From NCBI RefSeq assembly GCF_051133435.1, contig NZ_JBPGNY010000006.1:173829-237828 (forward strand): 64,000 nt of DNA, read 5' to 3'. Position 1 is the first letter of the stretch; each line of letters starts with the position of its first letter. The notes under the pieces were generated by a model that saw only the letters and a program-made list of their open reading frames with translations, ran no database searches and was not told where the DNA came from. This stretch comes from JAAYAO01 sp051133435. GTDB lineage: Bacteria > Actinomycetota > Actinomycetes > Propionibacteriales > Propionibacteriaceae. Position numbers and translations under genes: made by a program. Shown here in pieces: positions 41,186 through 50,108 of the stretch.

Positions 41186-42601
41186 ATGGGGCACATGTCT
41201 GTTGAAACTCGCGGGCAGCTGGTGCGGGCCTCGGGCCCGGGACGAGTCCGGCTCGCGGTCGCCCAAACCGCCGGCCGCCTGGCTGCCTTCGCCTCCCGGG
41301 TGAGCGGACGTGGCTCGGGGGCCTCGATTCGCGGCATGGTGATGATGCGCCTCGACCCCGGCGCGCTGGGCAAATTGCTGCGCGGACGACGGGTGCTGGC
41401 GGTGTCGGGCACCAACGGCAAAACCACCACCACCCACTTCCTGGCCGCCGCGATCCGCGCCGCGCTGGGCGCCGACGCGGCCCGGGTTGTATCGAACGCC
41501 GATGGGGCGAACCTGCACCATGGCATCGCCTCGGCCCTGGGGGAACAGCCCAAGTCCGATATCGCGGTGCTGGAGGTCGACGAGCGGGTGGTGGCCGATG
41601 TGCTGCGTCTGGGGCGTCCCGAGGTGTTGGTGTTGTTGAACTTCAGCCGCGATCAGCTCGACCGTCATCACGAGATCAAGGGCCTGGCCCGGTCGTGGCG
41701 CGAAGCACTGGCCGAGATGGGCGAGGACGGCCCGGTCGTGGTGGCCAATGCCGAGGAGCCGCTGGTGGTGTGGGCGGCCCGTCCGGCCAAACAGGTGATC
41801 TGGGTCGACACCCAGTCGACCTGGTCGCAGGACGCCGCCCTGTGCCCCGAATGCGGATCGCTGTTGACCCGCACCGACCCCGAGCAGACCGACGGCGGCG
41901 CGGTGATCCCCGGACACTGGGAGTGCACCGGCTGCGAGTTGGCCGAACCACCGGCCGAGGTACGGGTCGCCGGGGACCGGATCATCGATCGGCAGGGACG
42001 CGAACTGACCACCGATCTCCAGGTACCGGGCAAGTTCAACATCGGCAATGCCGCCTGCGCCCTGGCCGCGGCCGAGGCCTTCGGTGTCGACTCGGTGACC
42101 GCCCTGTCGGGCATGCGCCGGGTCACCGCCCCGGCCGGACGCTTCTCGGTGACCACCATCGCCGGCACCCCCGCCCGGCTGATGCTGTCGAAGAACCCGG
42201 CCGGGTGGGCCGAATCGCTGCCGCTGGCCACCACCGACCCGGTGGTGCTGGCGATCGACGCGGTCGCCGCCGACGGCAAGGACCTGTCGTGGCTGTGGGA
42301 TGTCGAGTTCGAACAACTGCAGGGCCGCACCGTGGTCTGCACCGGGCCCAGGGCCAGTGACCTGGCGGTGCGGCTGAGCTATGCCGGGGTCGACCACGAG
42401 GTGCTGCACGACCTGACCGCGGCCTTCCGGTCGGTCGCCGGACGGGTCGACGGGCCGATCGATGTGGTCTCGACCTACACCCCCTTCCAGCGGCTGCTGG
42501 ATCTGGGCGGGGTGCAGCGCACCGCACATCCCGACCCGAAACCGAAACCGACCGCTCTTCCGGACGTCGGCGCCCGGGGAACCGAAGGAGATCGGCGATG
42601 A
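41186..42601 (+). CDS. murT: Lipid II isoglutaminyl synthase subunit MurT
   Basis: A 471-residue Mur-ligase-like protein. The ATP loop is VSGTNGKTTTTHFLAAAI, and LNFSRDQLDRHHEIK is the second Mur-ligase motif. An unusual Cys4 zinc ribbon, CPECGSLL...WECTGCE, is the hallmark of MurT. With GatD it amidates D-glutamate to isoglutamine in lipid II; the C-terminal domain lacks a substrate-amino-acid site, as expected. ATG 41186 is 4 nt after GAGGGAG. Stop overlaps the gatD start by 4 nt. Confidence 0.94.
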   Translation: MGHMSVETRGQLVRASGPGRVRLAVAQTAGRLAAFASRVSGRGSGASIRGMVMMRLDPGALGKLLRGRRVLAVSGTNGKTTTTHFLAAAIRAALGADAARVVSNADGANLHHGIASALGEQPKSDIAVLEVDERVVADVLRLGRPEVLVLLNFSRDQLDRHHEIKGLARSWREALAEMGEDGPVVVANAEEPLVVWAARPAKQVIWVDTQSTWSQDAALCPECGSLLTRTDPEQTDGGAVIPGHWECTGCELAEPPAEVRVAGDRIIDRQGRELTTDLQVPGKFNIGNAACALAAAEAFGVDSVTALSGMRRVTAPAGRFSVTTIAGTPARLMLSKNPAGWAESLPLATTDPVVLAIDAVAADGKDLSWLWDVEFEQLQGRTVVCTGPRASDLAVRLSYAGVDHEVLHDLTAAFRSVAGRVDGPIDVVSTYTPFQRLLDLGGVQRTAHPDPKPKPTALPDVGARGTEGDRR

Positions 42602-43305
42602 GCGTGCAGATCGTGCTGGTCTACCAGTCGTTGCTGGGCATCTACGGTGACCGCGGCAATGGCACCGTGCTCGCCCAGCGACTGCTGCGCCGCGGCATCG
42701 ACGCCGAGGTGGTGGTCGTCGAACCGGGTACCGAACTACCCGAGGATGCCGAGGTCTACCTGCTCGGCGGCGGTGAGGACGGTGCCCAGACCACCGCGGT
42801 GCGCGAACTCACCAACGACGGTGCCCTGCACCGGGCCGCCGATCGTGGTGCGGTGGTGTTCGGGGTGTGCGCCGGCTACCAGATTCTGGGCAACACCTTC
42901 ACCATCGGGGAGCACCAGCAGGTGATGCCCGGGCTGGGGTTATTGGACGTCGACACCCGCCGCGGACCCGAACGAGCCGTCGGCGAGATCCTCACCAGAT
43001 GGCAGGGCCGCGGTGGTGAAGAGCAGTGGATCACCGGCTTCGAGAACCACGGCGGCTTCACCACCCTGGGCGACAACTGCGCCCCCCTGGCCGATGTGGT
43101 GGTCGGGGTCGGCAACGGTGACGGCACCGAGGGTGCGGTGCAGGGGACGGTCTTCGGCACCTATCCGCACGGGCCGGTATTGGCCCGCAACCCGGCCCTG
43201 GCCGATCACCTGCTGGAGCTCGCGCTGGGCACCGAACTCGATCCGCTGCCGATGCCGGAGATCGACCGGCTGCGCGCCGAGCGGCGCAAGGCCCTGGGGC
43301 ACTGA
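42598..43305 (+). CDS. gatD: Lipid II isoglutaminyl synthase glutaminase subunit GatD
   Basis: A 235-residue class I glutamine amidotransferase. The nucleophile elbow is VFGVCAGYQILG (Cys), and the catalytic His lies in VFGTYPHGPVLARN. YGDRGNGTVLAQRLLRRG at the start is typical of GatD/CobQ-like proteins. It supplies ammonia to MurT, and the overlapping ATGA junction couples the pair. Amidated lipid II is needed for LD/DD-transpeptidation and antibiotic tolerance in many Gram-positive bacteria. Confidence 0.94.
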   Translation: MSVQIVLVYQSLLGIYGDRGNGTVLAQRLLRRGIDAEVVVVEPGTELPEDAEVYLLGGGEDGAQTTAVRELTNDGALHRAADRGAVVFGVCAGYQILGNTFTIGEHQQVMPGLGLLDVDTRRGPERAVGEILTRWQGRGGEEQWITGFENHGGFTTLGDNCAPLADVVVGVGNGDGTEGAVQGTVFGTYPHGPVLARNPALADHLLELALGTELDPLPMPEIDRLRAERRKALGH

Positions 43306-43358
43306 AGGGCGTTCGGCGCCGGCAATCCTGAGCCCGTTGGGCCCCAACCCGGTGGGAA

Positions 43359-44285
43359 TCAGCCGTGCAGGTCGCCCTCGTCCGGGCTGTCGGGGGCGTC
43401 GGTGTCGAGCCCCCGCAGGAAGTCCTCGACCTGGGCACCGATCTCGTCCGCGGTCGGCACCTCGGTCGATTCGGTCAGGGCGCTGGTCTCCCAGAACCGG
43501 TCGTAGTACCCCTCCAACCGGCTGATCATGTGCTGGGCCTCGGCCGACTCGGCAACCTCCGCGTCCAGTTGGGCTCGAAAAGCCTCCACCAACATCGGCA
43601 GGTCGCCGGCCGGCAGGTCCAGCGCGGTGTGCTCGGCGAGGCGCTCCAACATCCGCAACGCCGCCTCCGGCGCCTCACCGTGGGCCAAATAGTGCGGGAC
43701 GTGGGCGACCAGCCCGGTGACCTTGCGCTGGCGCTCCGCCAGCCGCAGCGCCAGCAGGCTGGTGAAACTCGCCGGCATCTTGAACACCGCCGGCACCTTC
43801 TCCTCGACCGGCACCATGCCGGGCTGCCCCGCGTAACGGGTGACGTGCATCTCCCGGGTGTGCGGCACGGGGCTGGGCACCCCCTGGACGATCACGGTCT
43901 CGGCCACATAGAAGCGATTGAGCAGGTGGTCGACCGTGTTCACCAGACGTTCCCACTGCAGGGTGGGTTCGAAGCCGTGCAACAACAGGAAGCTGCGTCC
44001 CTCGGCGTCGGTCACCTGGTGCAGTTCGATCTCCGGCGGCTGGTAGTCGTGGAAGTGGTCCTGATCGAACGAGATGGTGGGCCGCGCAGTCGTGTAGTCG
44101 ATCACCTGGTCCATGTCGACACCGCCCAGCCGGTGGTTCGGCAGGGTGTTCAACAGGTGGGTGTCGATGAGTTGCTGGACGCCTCCGGGGTCGCGAGTAC
44201 CCAGCGTGACCACCAGCTTGCTGGCACGCACGGTCCGATGGTCGACATGCGGGTCGAACTCGAACAAAGCCACCGGATCCAGCAT
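43359..44285 (-). CDS. PAC2 family protein
   Basis: A 308-residue PAC2 protein. Blocks are LFEFDPHVDHRTVR, VDMDQVIDYTTARPTISFDQDHFHDY, LLLHGFEPTLQWERLVNTV, VIVQGVPSPVPHTR, VPAVFKMPASFTSLLALRLAERQRKVTGLVAHVPHYLA and a helical, acidic C-terminus (about 230-308). PAC2 proteins are homologous to proteasome assembly chaperone 2; actinobacterial members are associated with the proteasome/Pup genes but their function is open. AAGGTG precedes the ATG by 7 nt. Confidence 0.88.
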   Translation of the reverse strand: MLDPVALFEFDPHVDHRTVRASKLVVTLGTRDPGGVQQLIDTHLLNTLPNHRLGGVDMDQVIDYTTARPTISFDQDHFHDYQPPEIELHQVTDAEGRSFLLLHGFEPTLQWERLVNTVDHLLNRFYVAETVIVQGVPSPVPHTREMHVTRYAGQPGMVPVEEKVPAVFKMPASFTSLLALRLAERQRKVTGLVAHVPHYLAHGEAPEAALRMLERLAEHTALDLPAGDLPMLVEAFRAQLDAEVAESAEAQHMISRLEGYYDRFWETSALTESTEVPTADEIGAQVEDFLRGLDTDAPDSPDEGDLHG

Positions 44286-44358
44286 TTTTCCGCACCTTTC
44301 GGTCAGTGAAGAGTCCGAGGGATCAACACCGAGCCGGGCCCGACTATTCCCGCGCCGG

Positions 44359-44364
44359 TAGACT
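44359..44364 (+). promoter_or_regulatory. -10 box TAGACT of a probable leaderless transcript
   Basis: TAGACT ends seven bases before the ATG at 44372 and no Shine-Dalgarno sequence lies between them, implying leaderless initiation. Confidence 0.5.
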
Positions 44365-44371
44365 GGCGGGC

Positions 44372-44761
44372 ATGGCGCAGCTGAATGTGTTGGGCGAGCC
44401 CCTGCAGGAATGCGGCACCGACCCGGTAACCGGCTTCCACCGCGATGGGTGCTGTACCTGGGATTGGTCCGATCCGGGTAGTCACACCGTGTGCGCGGTG
44501 ATGACCACCGATTTCCTGCGCTATCAACGCAACTCCGGCAACGATCTGACCACCCCGATCCCCGAGATCGGCTTCCCCGGATTGAGCGCCGGTGACCGCT
44601 GGTGTGTGGTTGCCCGGCGTTGGATGCAGGCCTATCTGATGGGTTACCCAGCACCGGTGGTGCTGGCCGGCACGAACCGCAAGGCCCTCGAGGTGGTTCC
44701 GCTCGACGCCCTGCAGGAGCACGCCGTCGACGTTCCGGACGATCTGTCCGCGCTGACCTGA
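44372..44761 (+). CDS. DUF2237 family protein
   Basis: A 129-residue DUF2237 protein: NVLGEPLQECGTDPVTGFHRDGCCTWDWSDPGSHTVCAVMTTDFLRYQRNSGNDLTTP, then FPGLSAGDRWCVVARRWMQAYLMGYPAPVVLAGTNRKALEVV. Cysteines at 14, 27, 28 and 41 and the GxH pattern are conserved in the family, whose function is unknown. It starts close to a leaderless-type promoter. Confidence 0.88.
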   Translation: MAQLNVLGEPLQECGTDPVTGFHRDGCCTWDWSDPGSHTVCAVMTTDFLRYQRNSGNDLTTPIPEIGFPGLSAGDRWCVVARRWMQAYLMGYPAPVVLAGTNRKALEVVPLDALQEHAVDVPDDLSALT

Positions 44762-44839
44762 CTCGCTGCACCACCGCGTCCGCGGCTCCATCTGCCGACT
44801 CTAAACCCCTGTCAACCGTCCGATGGGGGTGCGATAGTT

Positions 44840-45340
44840 GTGCCACGCATCGCCAGCCGGGCGCGGCGCAGGCTTGATGAAGGGCGAGGCATCGTGGAAG
44901 ACGTGGCTCAGGCTATTGAGGACTTTCTGCAATCCCCAGCGGAGTACGAGGACGATTTTCGCGAGGACGACCTGTTGGTCCGGGTCGACCGGCGAGCAGC
45001 CGCCCCGGACGTCATGTCCGCGGTCAACGAGCACCTGCCCGAGGACGCCCGGATCGACACCGACGATGCGGGCGGGCTCGACACCCTGCTGAAGGGTGTC
45101 CAACAGCACTTGGCCCCGGACCACGAGATTCGGTGGTTCGTGGATTCTGTGGGCGATGACTCCTTGGGCTTCGCGGTACTTGCTGCGGGCGACTGGGCTC
45201 GGCTGAGACTGCAGTTCGGCGCCAACCGACTGAACCACTTCTTCGCTCCGGTGGACCACAACAGCACGATGTTCGACCTCGAGTCGGACGAGATTTCCGA
45301 CCTGATCGAGGACAGGCAGTCGAGCGAGTTCCGCGAATAG
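44840..45340 (+). CDS. Hypothetical protein
   Basis: A 166-residue acidic, soluble protein that I do not recognise. It starts with a basic stretch (RIASRARRRLDEGRG) and continues with alternating helices and acidic loops (AIEDFLQSPAEYEDDFREDDLLVRVD, VNEHLPEDARIDTDDAGGLDTLLKG, FVDSVGDDSLGFAVLAAGDWARLRLQFG). There is no signal peptide or membrane segment. GTG 44840 follows GGGGG by about 10 nt; a downstream GTG at 44892 could be the real start. It is a single gene between DUF2237 and the CapA-like gene, with no operon partner. Confidence 0.5.
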   Translation: MPRIASRARRRLDEGRGIVEDVAQAIEDFLQSPAEYEDDFREDDLLVRVDRRAAAPDVMSAVNEHLPEDARIDTDDAGGLDTLLKGVQQHLAPDHEIRWFVDSVGDDSLGFAVLAAGDWARLRLQFGANRLNHFFAPVDHNSTMFDLESDEISDLIEDRQSSEFRE

Positions 45341-45362
45341 GAAGCAGCACCCGCCCCCGTCC

Positions 45363-46592
45363 TCAGCGTTCGGTGATGTCTTCGATGCCCATCGACAGCA
45401 CGGCATTGCGGGTGCGTTCCACGCCCACCTTCAGCACCTCGGACGGCCCATCGCCCTCGGCCAGGGCCTTGTTGATCTGGTAGAGCCGCACCGGGCCGTT
45501 GGCGTACCGGGTGGTCAGGGTCGGCACGTACTCGGCCTTGTTGATCGTCCAGTCGCCGTTGTCGTCCTGACTGAAGGTGAGCATCGCGATCACACCCTCC
45601 TGACCACGGGGCACATCGGCCAGATGTTGGGCGACCAGGTTGCCCAGTCCGTAGATCACGTAGGTGTCGTCGATCTTGGTCCACGGCTGGACGACGTGGA
45701 CGTGCTGGCCGTAGACCAGGTCCACCGTCTTGGAGGCGACGATCTTCTTGGCCACGGTGACTTGTTCGTTGTTCGGCGGGGTGACGTACTCGTCCCCACC
45801 GTGCATGTGGGCGATCACGATGTCGGCACCGGCCGCGCGGGCCGCCTTGGCCCGGGCGATGATGTCGTCGGGATCGAGCATCGCGACCGACCATTCCTTG
45901 CCCTCGGGTGCCGGAATCCCATTGGTGCCGTAGGTGCCGCCGACGATCGAGACCTTGACGCCCTCGGCGGTGGTGAAGATCACCGGGGTGTCGCGGTCTT
46001 GCTTGCTGGCCCAGGTTCCCGTGGTAGGAATGCCGGCCTTGTGGTACACGTCCAAGGTGTGGGTCAGCCCCTTGAACCCCTGGTCGAGGGAGTGGTTCGA
46101 GCTGGTGGTGCACATGTCCCAGCCCATTTCCTTGAGCTGGCCGGCGATCTCCGGTGGAGCGGCGAAGGTGGGGTAGCCGGTGTACGGCCCACCCCAGGGC
46201 GCGAACGGCACCTCGCCATGACAAACCGAGACATCCGCCTCGTCCAGCAGCGGTTTGATGTGGGCGAACATCGGCCCGAAGTCGAACTCCTTGCCCTTAC
46301 CGGTGCGGGCCTTCTCGTCGGCCGCGCTGTACCACAGGGTGTTGTGCCACAGCAGGTCACCGGAGAGCAGCACGGTGGTGTCGGGCTTCTTCTCGGGAGT
46401 CGGGGTTGGCGTTGGCGTCGAGGTGGGAGTTGGCGTCGGGGTGGGCGTGGGCGAGGCACTGGTCTCGTCCGCGGTCGGCGTCCGGGTCGGGGTCGGGTTG
46501 CCCGGTTGCGGCGCCTGCGGCCCCGGCGCACAGGAGGTCACCAACAAGGCGGCCGCCACCATCGCCAACGTCCGCGCCTTGCCCCGTCTCAT
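45363..46592 (-). CDS. CapA family poly-gamma-glutamate synthesis-type lipoprotein
   Basis: A protein of about 409 residues. A signal peptide with the lipobox LLVTSCAPG (Cys about residue 21) anchors it outside the cell. A proline/threonine linker made of TP repeats (about 35-68) follows. The CapA metallophosphatase-like domain includes VLLSGDLLWHNTLW, VCHGEVPFAPWGG, MCTTSSNHSLDQGFKGL, VIAHMHGGDEYVTPP, VYGQHVHVVQPW and VIYGLGNLV. CapA-type proteins are linked to poly-gamma-glutamate export, but single genes without capBC usually have unknown roles in the cell wall. ATG 46592 begins MRRGKART; GTG 46598 is an alternative. Confidence 0.85.
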   Translation of the reverse strand: MRRGKARTLAMVAAALLVTSCAPGPQAPQPGNPTPTRTPTADETSASPTPTPTPTPTSTPTPTPTPEKKPDTTVLLSGDLLWHNTLWYSAADEKARTGKGKEFDFGPMFAHIKPLLDEADVSVCHGEVPFAPWGGPYTGYPTFAAPPEIAGQLKEMGWDMCTTSSNHSLDQGFKGLTHTLDVYHKAGIPTTGTWASKQDRDTPVIFTTAEGVKVSIVGGTYGTNGIPAPEGKEWSVAMLDPDDIIARAKAARAAGADIVIAHMHGGDEYVTPPNNEQVTVAKKIVASKTVDLVYGQHVHVVQPWTKIDDTYVIYGLGNLVAQHLADVPRGQEGVIAMLTFSQDDNGDWTINKAEYVPTLTTRYANGPVRLYQINKALAEGDGPSEVLKVGVERTRNAVLSMGIEDITER

Positions 46593-46695
46593 GAACACGC
46601 GGCCATGATGTCAGCCCTGCCCTACGAGGTCCATAAGGTCTCATAACGCCTCGATAAGAGTGTTGCTCCTCGTTCGGGGTGAGCCGGCGGGTTGA

Positions 46696-47451
46696 ATGGG
46701 CAACATGGACGAGAACCGTGTGGCCGAGGTGATCTGGCAAGCCCGCCAACAAGGGCTGGTGTTGCCGGCCCCCAGTACGCAGGGGCACCCCTTCACCCTG
46801 TCCGCGGCCTACCGCATTCAACGTGCGGTCACCGCGCTGCGACTGGCGGCCGGGGAACGGGTCGTCGGCTGGAAGCTCGGTTACACCTCGGCGGTGATGC
46901 GCGAACAGATGGGCATCGATCAGCCCAACTACGGCCCGCTCACCGATGTGATGGCCTTGGATTCCGGCGCGGTCGCCCCGTCCTTCCTGCGCCAGCCGCG
47001 GGTCGAACCCGAGGTGGCCCTGGTGATGCTGGACGAGGTACGCACCGGCGTCGATGACCTGGCCGGGCGAGTCGAGGCGCGGGCGTCGCTGGAGGTGGTC
47101 GACAGTTCCTGGAGCGACTACCAGTTCGATTTGGGCGACAACACCGCGGATTCCTCCAGCGCCGGCGCCTACGTGCTGGGGGAACGTTTGCCGATGGATG
47201 ATCCGGCCGGCGTTTCGGTGCGGCTCGAGGTGACCGACCAGGACGAGCAGGTCGGCACCGCCGATGCCGCGATGGGCAACCCTTTGGCTGCACTGGCCTG
47301 GCTGCTGAACCAACTGGCCGAACCGCTCCCGGCGGGGTCGGTGGTGCTGACCGGCGGCTTGACCAGGGCGATCCCCTTGGAGGCTGGTGGCACGGCCCGG
47401 GCGGTGTTCACCGCCGGCGACCGGACGGCCGAGGTCACCCTGACCCGGTGA
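46696..47451 (+). CDS. 2-keto-4-pentenoate hydratase family protein
   Basis: A protein of about 251 residues and a second member of the hydratase/decarboxylase family: GERVVGWKLGYTSAVMREQMGIDQPNYGPLTD, VEPEVALVML (acidic metal ligands), EVVDSSWSDYQFDLGDNTADSSSAGAYVLG and NPLAALAWLLNQLAEPLPAGSVVLTGGL. It diverges from the decarboxylase at 34925 and lies 9 kb away. It could provide the hydratase step (2-oxopent-4-enoate to 4-hydroxy-2-oxovalerate) missing from the aromatic cluster, but nothing nearby supports this. An ATG at 46705 is an alternative start. Confidence 0.78.
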   Translation: MGNMDENRVAEVIWQARQQGLVLPAPSTQGHPFTLSAAYRIQRAVTALRLAAGERVVGWKLGYTSAVMREQMGIDQPNYGPLTDVMALDSGAVAPSFLRQPRVEPEVALVMLDEVRTGVDDLAGRVEARASLEVVDSSWSDYQFDLGDNTADSSSAGAYVLGERLPMDDPAGVSVRLEVTDQDEQVGTADAAMGNPLAALAWLLNQLAEPLPAGSVVLTGGLTRAIPLEAGGTARAVFTAGDRTAEVTLTR

Positions 47452-47494
47452 CTCACGTTGCCAGATGCAGGGCGGGACTCGGCCCACGGAAAAG

Positions 47495-47527
47495 GCGGGC
47501 GGCGCGCGTACGGCGCGCAGCGCCCGC
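47495..47527. terminator. GC-rich hairpin, probable terminator
   Basis: gcgggc-g-gcgcgc (47495-47507) pairs with gcgcgc-a-gcgcccgc (47513-47527) across a short loop, 43 nt after the hydratase-family stop. No T-run follows. Confidence 0.5.
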
Positions 47528-47566
47528 ACACCCGCACGGGCGTCATACAGCAAGCCACATGATTGA

Positions 47567-47572
47567 TATGTT
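47567..47572 (+). promoter_or_regulatory. -10 box TATGTT of a probable leaderless transcript
   Basis: TATGTT ends six bases before ATG 47579 in an A/T-rich stretch, with no Shine-Dalgarno sequence before the start. Confidence 0.45.
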
Positions 47573-47578
47573 TGCTAT

Positions 47579-48004
47579 ATGACAGAGTTCAATGTCATTG
47601 CAACCATCCGCAGGGACAGCAACACCCTCGATCCCGACTGGATCGATCACGTCCACGACACCTTCTCCGAGTTTCATCCGGCGGTCTCGGCGGGGTTGGT
47701 GACCGGCCGGACACGAGTCATCATCACTCTTCACGCCGAGAACCTCGGGCAGGCCGCCCGCCTCGGCTGGGCACTGACCGCCGAACTCGACCCGATCGGG
47801 CTCCAGGTGCTCGAAACCACCGAGTTCGACCGCACCGCCGGTTTGGAAGATCTCCCCGAGCTGATCTCGGTGACCGAAGCCGCCGAGCGCCTCAACATCA
47901 CCCGCCAGGCAGTACTCGAGCGGATCAACAACGGCACCCTGCCCGCACGCCGGGCCGGTCAGCGCGCCTGGGTCATCCCCGCAGCGGCCGTGCCGGCACC
48001 CTGA
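47579..48004 (+). CDS. Helix-turn-helix protein (excisionase/MerR-like HTH_17)
   Basis: A 141-residue protein. The C-terminal half has an excisionase-type winged helix: LPELISVTEAAERLNITRQAVLERINNGTLPARRAGQRAWVIPAAAV. The N-terminal half (FNVIATIRRDSNTLDPDWIDHVHDTFSEFHPAVSAGLVTGRTRVIITLHAENLGQAARLGWALTAEL) is an alpha/beta domain I do not recognise. It is preceded by a leaderless-type promoter and followed by a hairpin terminator and tRNA-Lys. There is no integrase nearby; a regulatory role is more likely than excision. Confidence 0.75.
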   Translation: MTEFNVIATIRRDSNTLDPDWIDHVHDTFSEFHPAVSAGLVTGRTRVIITLHAENLGQAARLGWALTAELDPIGLQVLETTEFDRTAGLEDLPELISVTEAAERLNITRQAVLERINNGTLPARRAGQRAWVIPAAAVPAP

Positions 48005-48088
48005 GTGGACACCTCGACGCAGCCCAAACACCACCGCAGGCACCGAGGTTTTTCCTCCTTTGTGACCACGGTTGTGACCAACGACAGC

Positions 48089-48127
48089 GAAACGCCCCTC
48101 CCAAAAGGCAGTTGGGAGGGGCGTTTC
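48089..48127. terminator. Strong hairpin terminator
   Basis: gaaacgcccctcccaa (48089-48104) pairs perfectly with ttgggaggggcgtttc (48112-48127) around a 7-nt loop. It serves the helix-turn-helix gene on the plus strand and the tRNA-Lys on the minus strand. Confidence 0.85.
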
Positions 48128-48154
48128 CCCTTGTCAGACCCACTTTCGTGGGAG

Positions 48155-48227
<73 letters not shown>

Positions 48228-48400
48228 GCGCGAGGAAGAACATTACCAAGTTATCGGCCCCGATGCGAAATCGATAACCCTCCGGACGGGGTCTGATTCA
48301 CAAACCACCCGAGCCCCTGCGCCGGAACGAACCCGCACCACCCGTCCATTGAACCGGATTCATCCTTGCCAGGCCCTGGGAAAGGGTTTTCGATTGATTC

Positions 48401-50068
48401 ATGAACGTGCCGGAGATCAAGCACCACACCATGGCAGGCCTGTTCCTGGAGCGGGCCGAGGACGACAATCCCGCGCTGCTGTTCGAGGATCAGTCCTGGT
48501 CCTGGCGCGAGCTGGTACAGGAGGCGGCCGTTCGTGCCGCGGTGGTCGATGAACTGCTCGGTGACGCCGAGATCCGGCACATCGGGCTGCTGTTGGAGAA
48601 CACCCCCGAGTACCTGTTCCACGTCGCCGGGGCCTGCCTGGGCGGCTACACCGTGGTCGGGGTCAACCCGACCCACCGGGGCGCCGAACTCGCCCAGGAC
48701 ATCAGCGCCACCGACTGTCAGGTGTTGCTCACCGAGGACGCCCACGCCGGCCTGCTGGACGGTCTGGGCCTCGACATCCGCCAGATCGACGTCGCGGGCG
48801 AGGAATACCGGGCACTTCTCGACACCCACCGCGACGCGAAGCCCGAACCGTCCGAGGCCGCCCTCGAACCGGCGAACCAGTTGCTGCTGCTGTTCACCTC
48901 GGGCTCGACCGGAGCCCCCAAGGCGGTACGGCTCAGCACCGGACGGTGGGCCACCATCGCCCAGTCCAACGCGATCCCGCTCACCAGCGACGACGTCGCC
49001 TACAGTGCGATGCCGCTGTTCCACGGCAACTCGTTGATGGGTGCCTGGGCGCCGACGATCAAGGAGGGCGGCGCCTTCGCGATCCGGCGCAAGTTTTCCG
49101 CCTCCCAGTTCCTGCCCGACATCCAGAAGTTCGGCGCCACCTTCTTCAACTACGTCGGACGCTCGCTGGCCTACATCCTCGCCCAGCCCGAAACCGACGA
49201 CGAGCGCAACAACAAACTGCGTTTCGGCTTCGGCACCGAAGCCTCCAAGCGCGACCGCGAGGAGTTCTCCCGGCGCTTCGAGTGCATGGTCTTCGAGTCC
49301 TACGGTTCCTCGGAAGGGACGCTGTTCATCATCCACACCGACGACACCCCCGACGGCGCCCTCGGCAAGCCCGGCCCGGGTTTCGATCCGGTCGTGCTGC
49401 GCGCCGACGGCACCGAGGCCGCGGTGGCCGAGTTCGGCCCCAACGGCGAGCTGCTGAACCCCGAGGAGGCGATCGGCGAGTTCGTCTCCCGCGGCATCGC
49501 GTCCAGGTTCGAGGGCTACTACAACAACCCCGAGGCCACCGAGTCCCGCCTGCAGGGCGATGACTATCACACCGGCGACCTCGGCTATGTGGACGCCGAC
49601 GGTTTCTGGTGGTTCGCCGGCCGCACCTCCGACTGGTTGCGGGTCGATTCGGAGAACCTCGCGGTAGCCCCGATCGAGCGGATCTTCGCCCGCTTCCCGG
49701 CCGTGGTGACCGCCGCGGTGTACGGGGTGCCGGATCCACGCACCGGTGATCAGGTGATGGCGGCCCTGCACCTGACCGAGGATTTCGATCCCGAGGCCTG
49801 GACGGAGTTTCTGCATCAGCAGTCGGATCTGAGCACCAAATCGTGGCCGATGCTGGTGCGAGTGTCGGACAACCTGCCGGTCACCGCCACCCAGAAGATC
49901 AACAAGCCGGCCCTGCGTTCACAGTCGTGGGCGACCTCCGACCCGGTCTGGCGGTGGAACGGCACCTCCTACGAACTCTTGGACGAGACGGCGCGGGCCG
50001 CCCTGCGCGAGGAGTACCTGGCCAACGACAATGCCCACCTGCTGCCCGGGGCCGACGCCGAGGACTGA
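48401..50068 (+). CDS. Acyl-CoA synthetase (AMP-dependent ligase, FadD1/FadD17-like)
   Basis: A 555-residue ANL-superfamily ligase. The P-loop is LLLLFTSGSTGAPKAVRLS, with the adenylate motif FESYGSSEGTLFIIHTDDTPDGALGKPG and YHTGDLGYVDADGFWWFAGRTSDWLRV. The lysine of the C-terminal domain lies in TATQKINKPALR. It resembles mycobacterial long-chain acyl-CoA synthetases used in fatty acid or steroid side-chain activation. AAAGGGTTTTCG precedes the ATG. It runs tail to tail with another acyl-CoA ligase. Confidence 0.88.
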   Translation: MNVPEIKHHTMAGLFLERAEDDNPALLFEDQSWSWRELVQEAAVRAAVVDELLGDAEIRHIGLLLENTPEYLFHVAGACLGGYTVVGVNPTHRGAELAQDISATDCQVLLTEDAHAGLLDGLGLDIRQIDVAGEEYRALLDTHRDAKPEPSEAALEPANQLLLLFTSGSTGAPKAVRLSTGRWATIAQSNAIPLTSDDVAYSAMPLFHGNSLMGAWAPTIKEGGAFAIRRKFSASQFLPDIQKFGATFFNYVGRSLAYILAQPETDDERNNKLRFGFGTEASKRDREEFSRRFECMVFESYGSSEGTLFIIHTDDTPDGALGKPGPGFDPVVLRADGTEAAVAEFGPNGELLNPEEAIGEFVSRGIASRFEGYYNNPEATESRLQGDDYHTGDLGYVDADGFWWFAGRTSDWLRVDSENLAVAPIERIFARFPAVVTAAVYGVPDPRTGDQVMAALHLTEDFDPEAWTEFLHQQSDLSTKSWPMLVRVSDNLPVTATQKINKPALRSQSWATSDPVWRWNGTSYELLDETARAALREEYLANDNAHLLPGADAED

Positions 50069-50108
50069 ACGCTCACCGAAGGCTGCGTCCACCCGCCGAA
50101 CCCGAGCT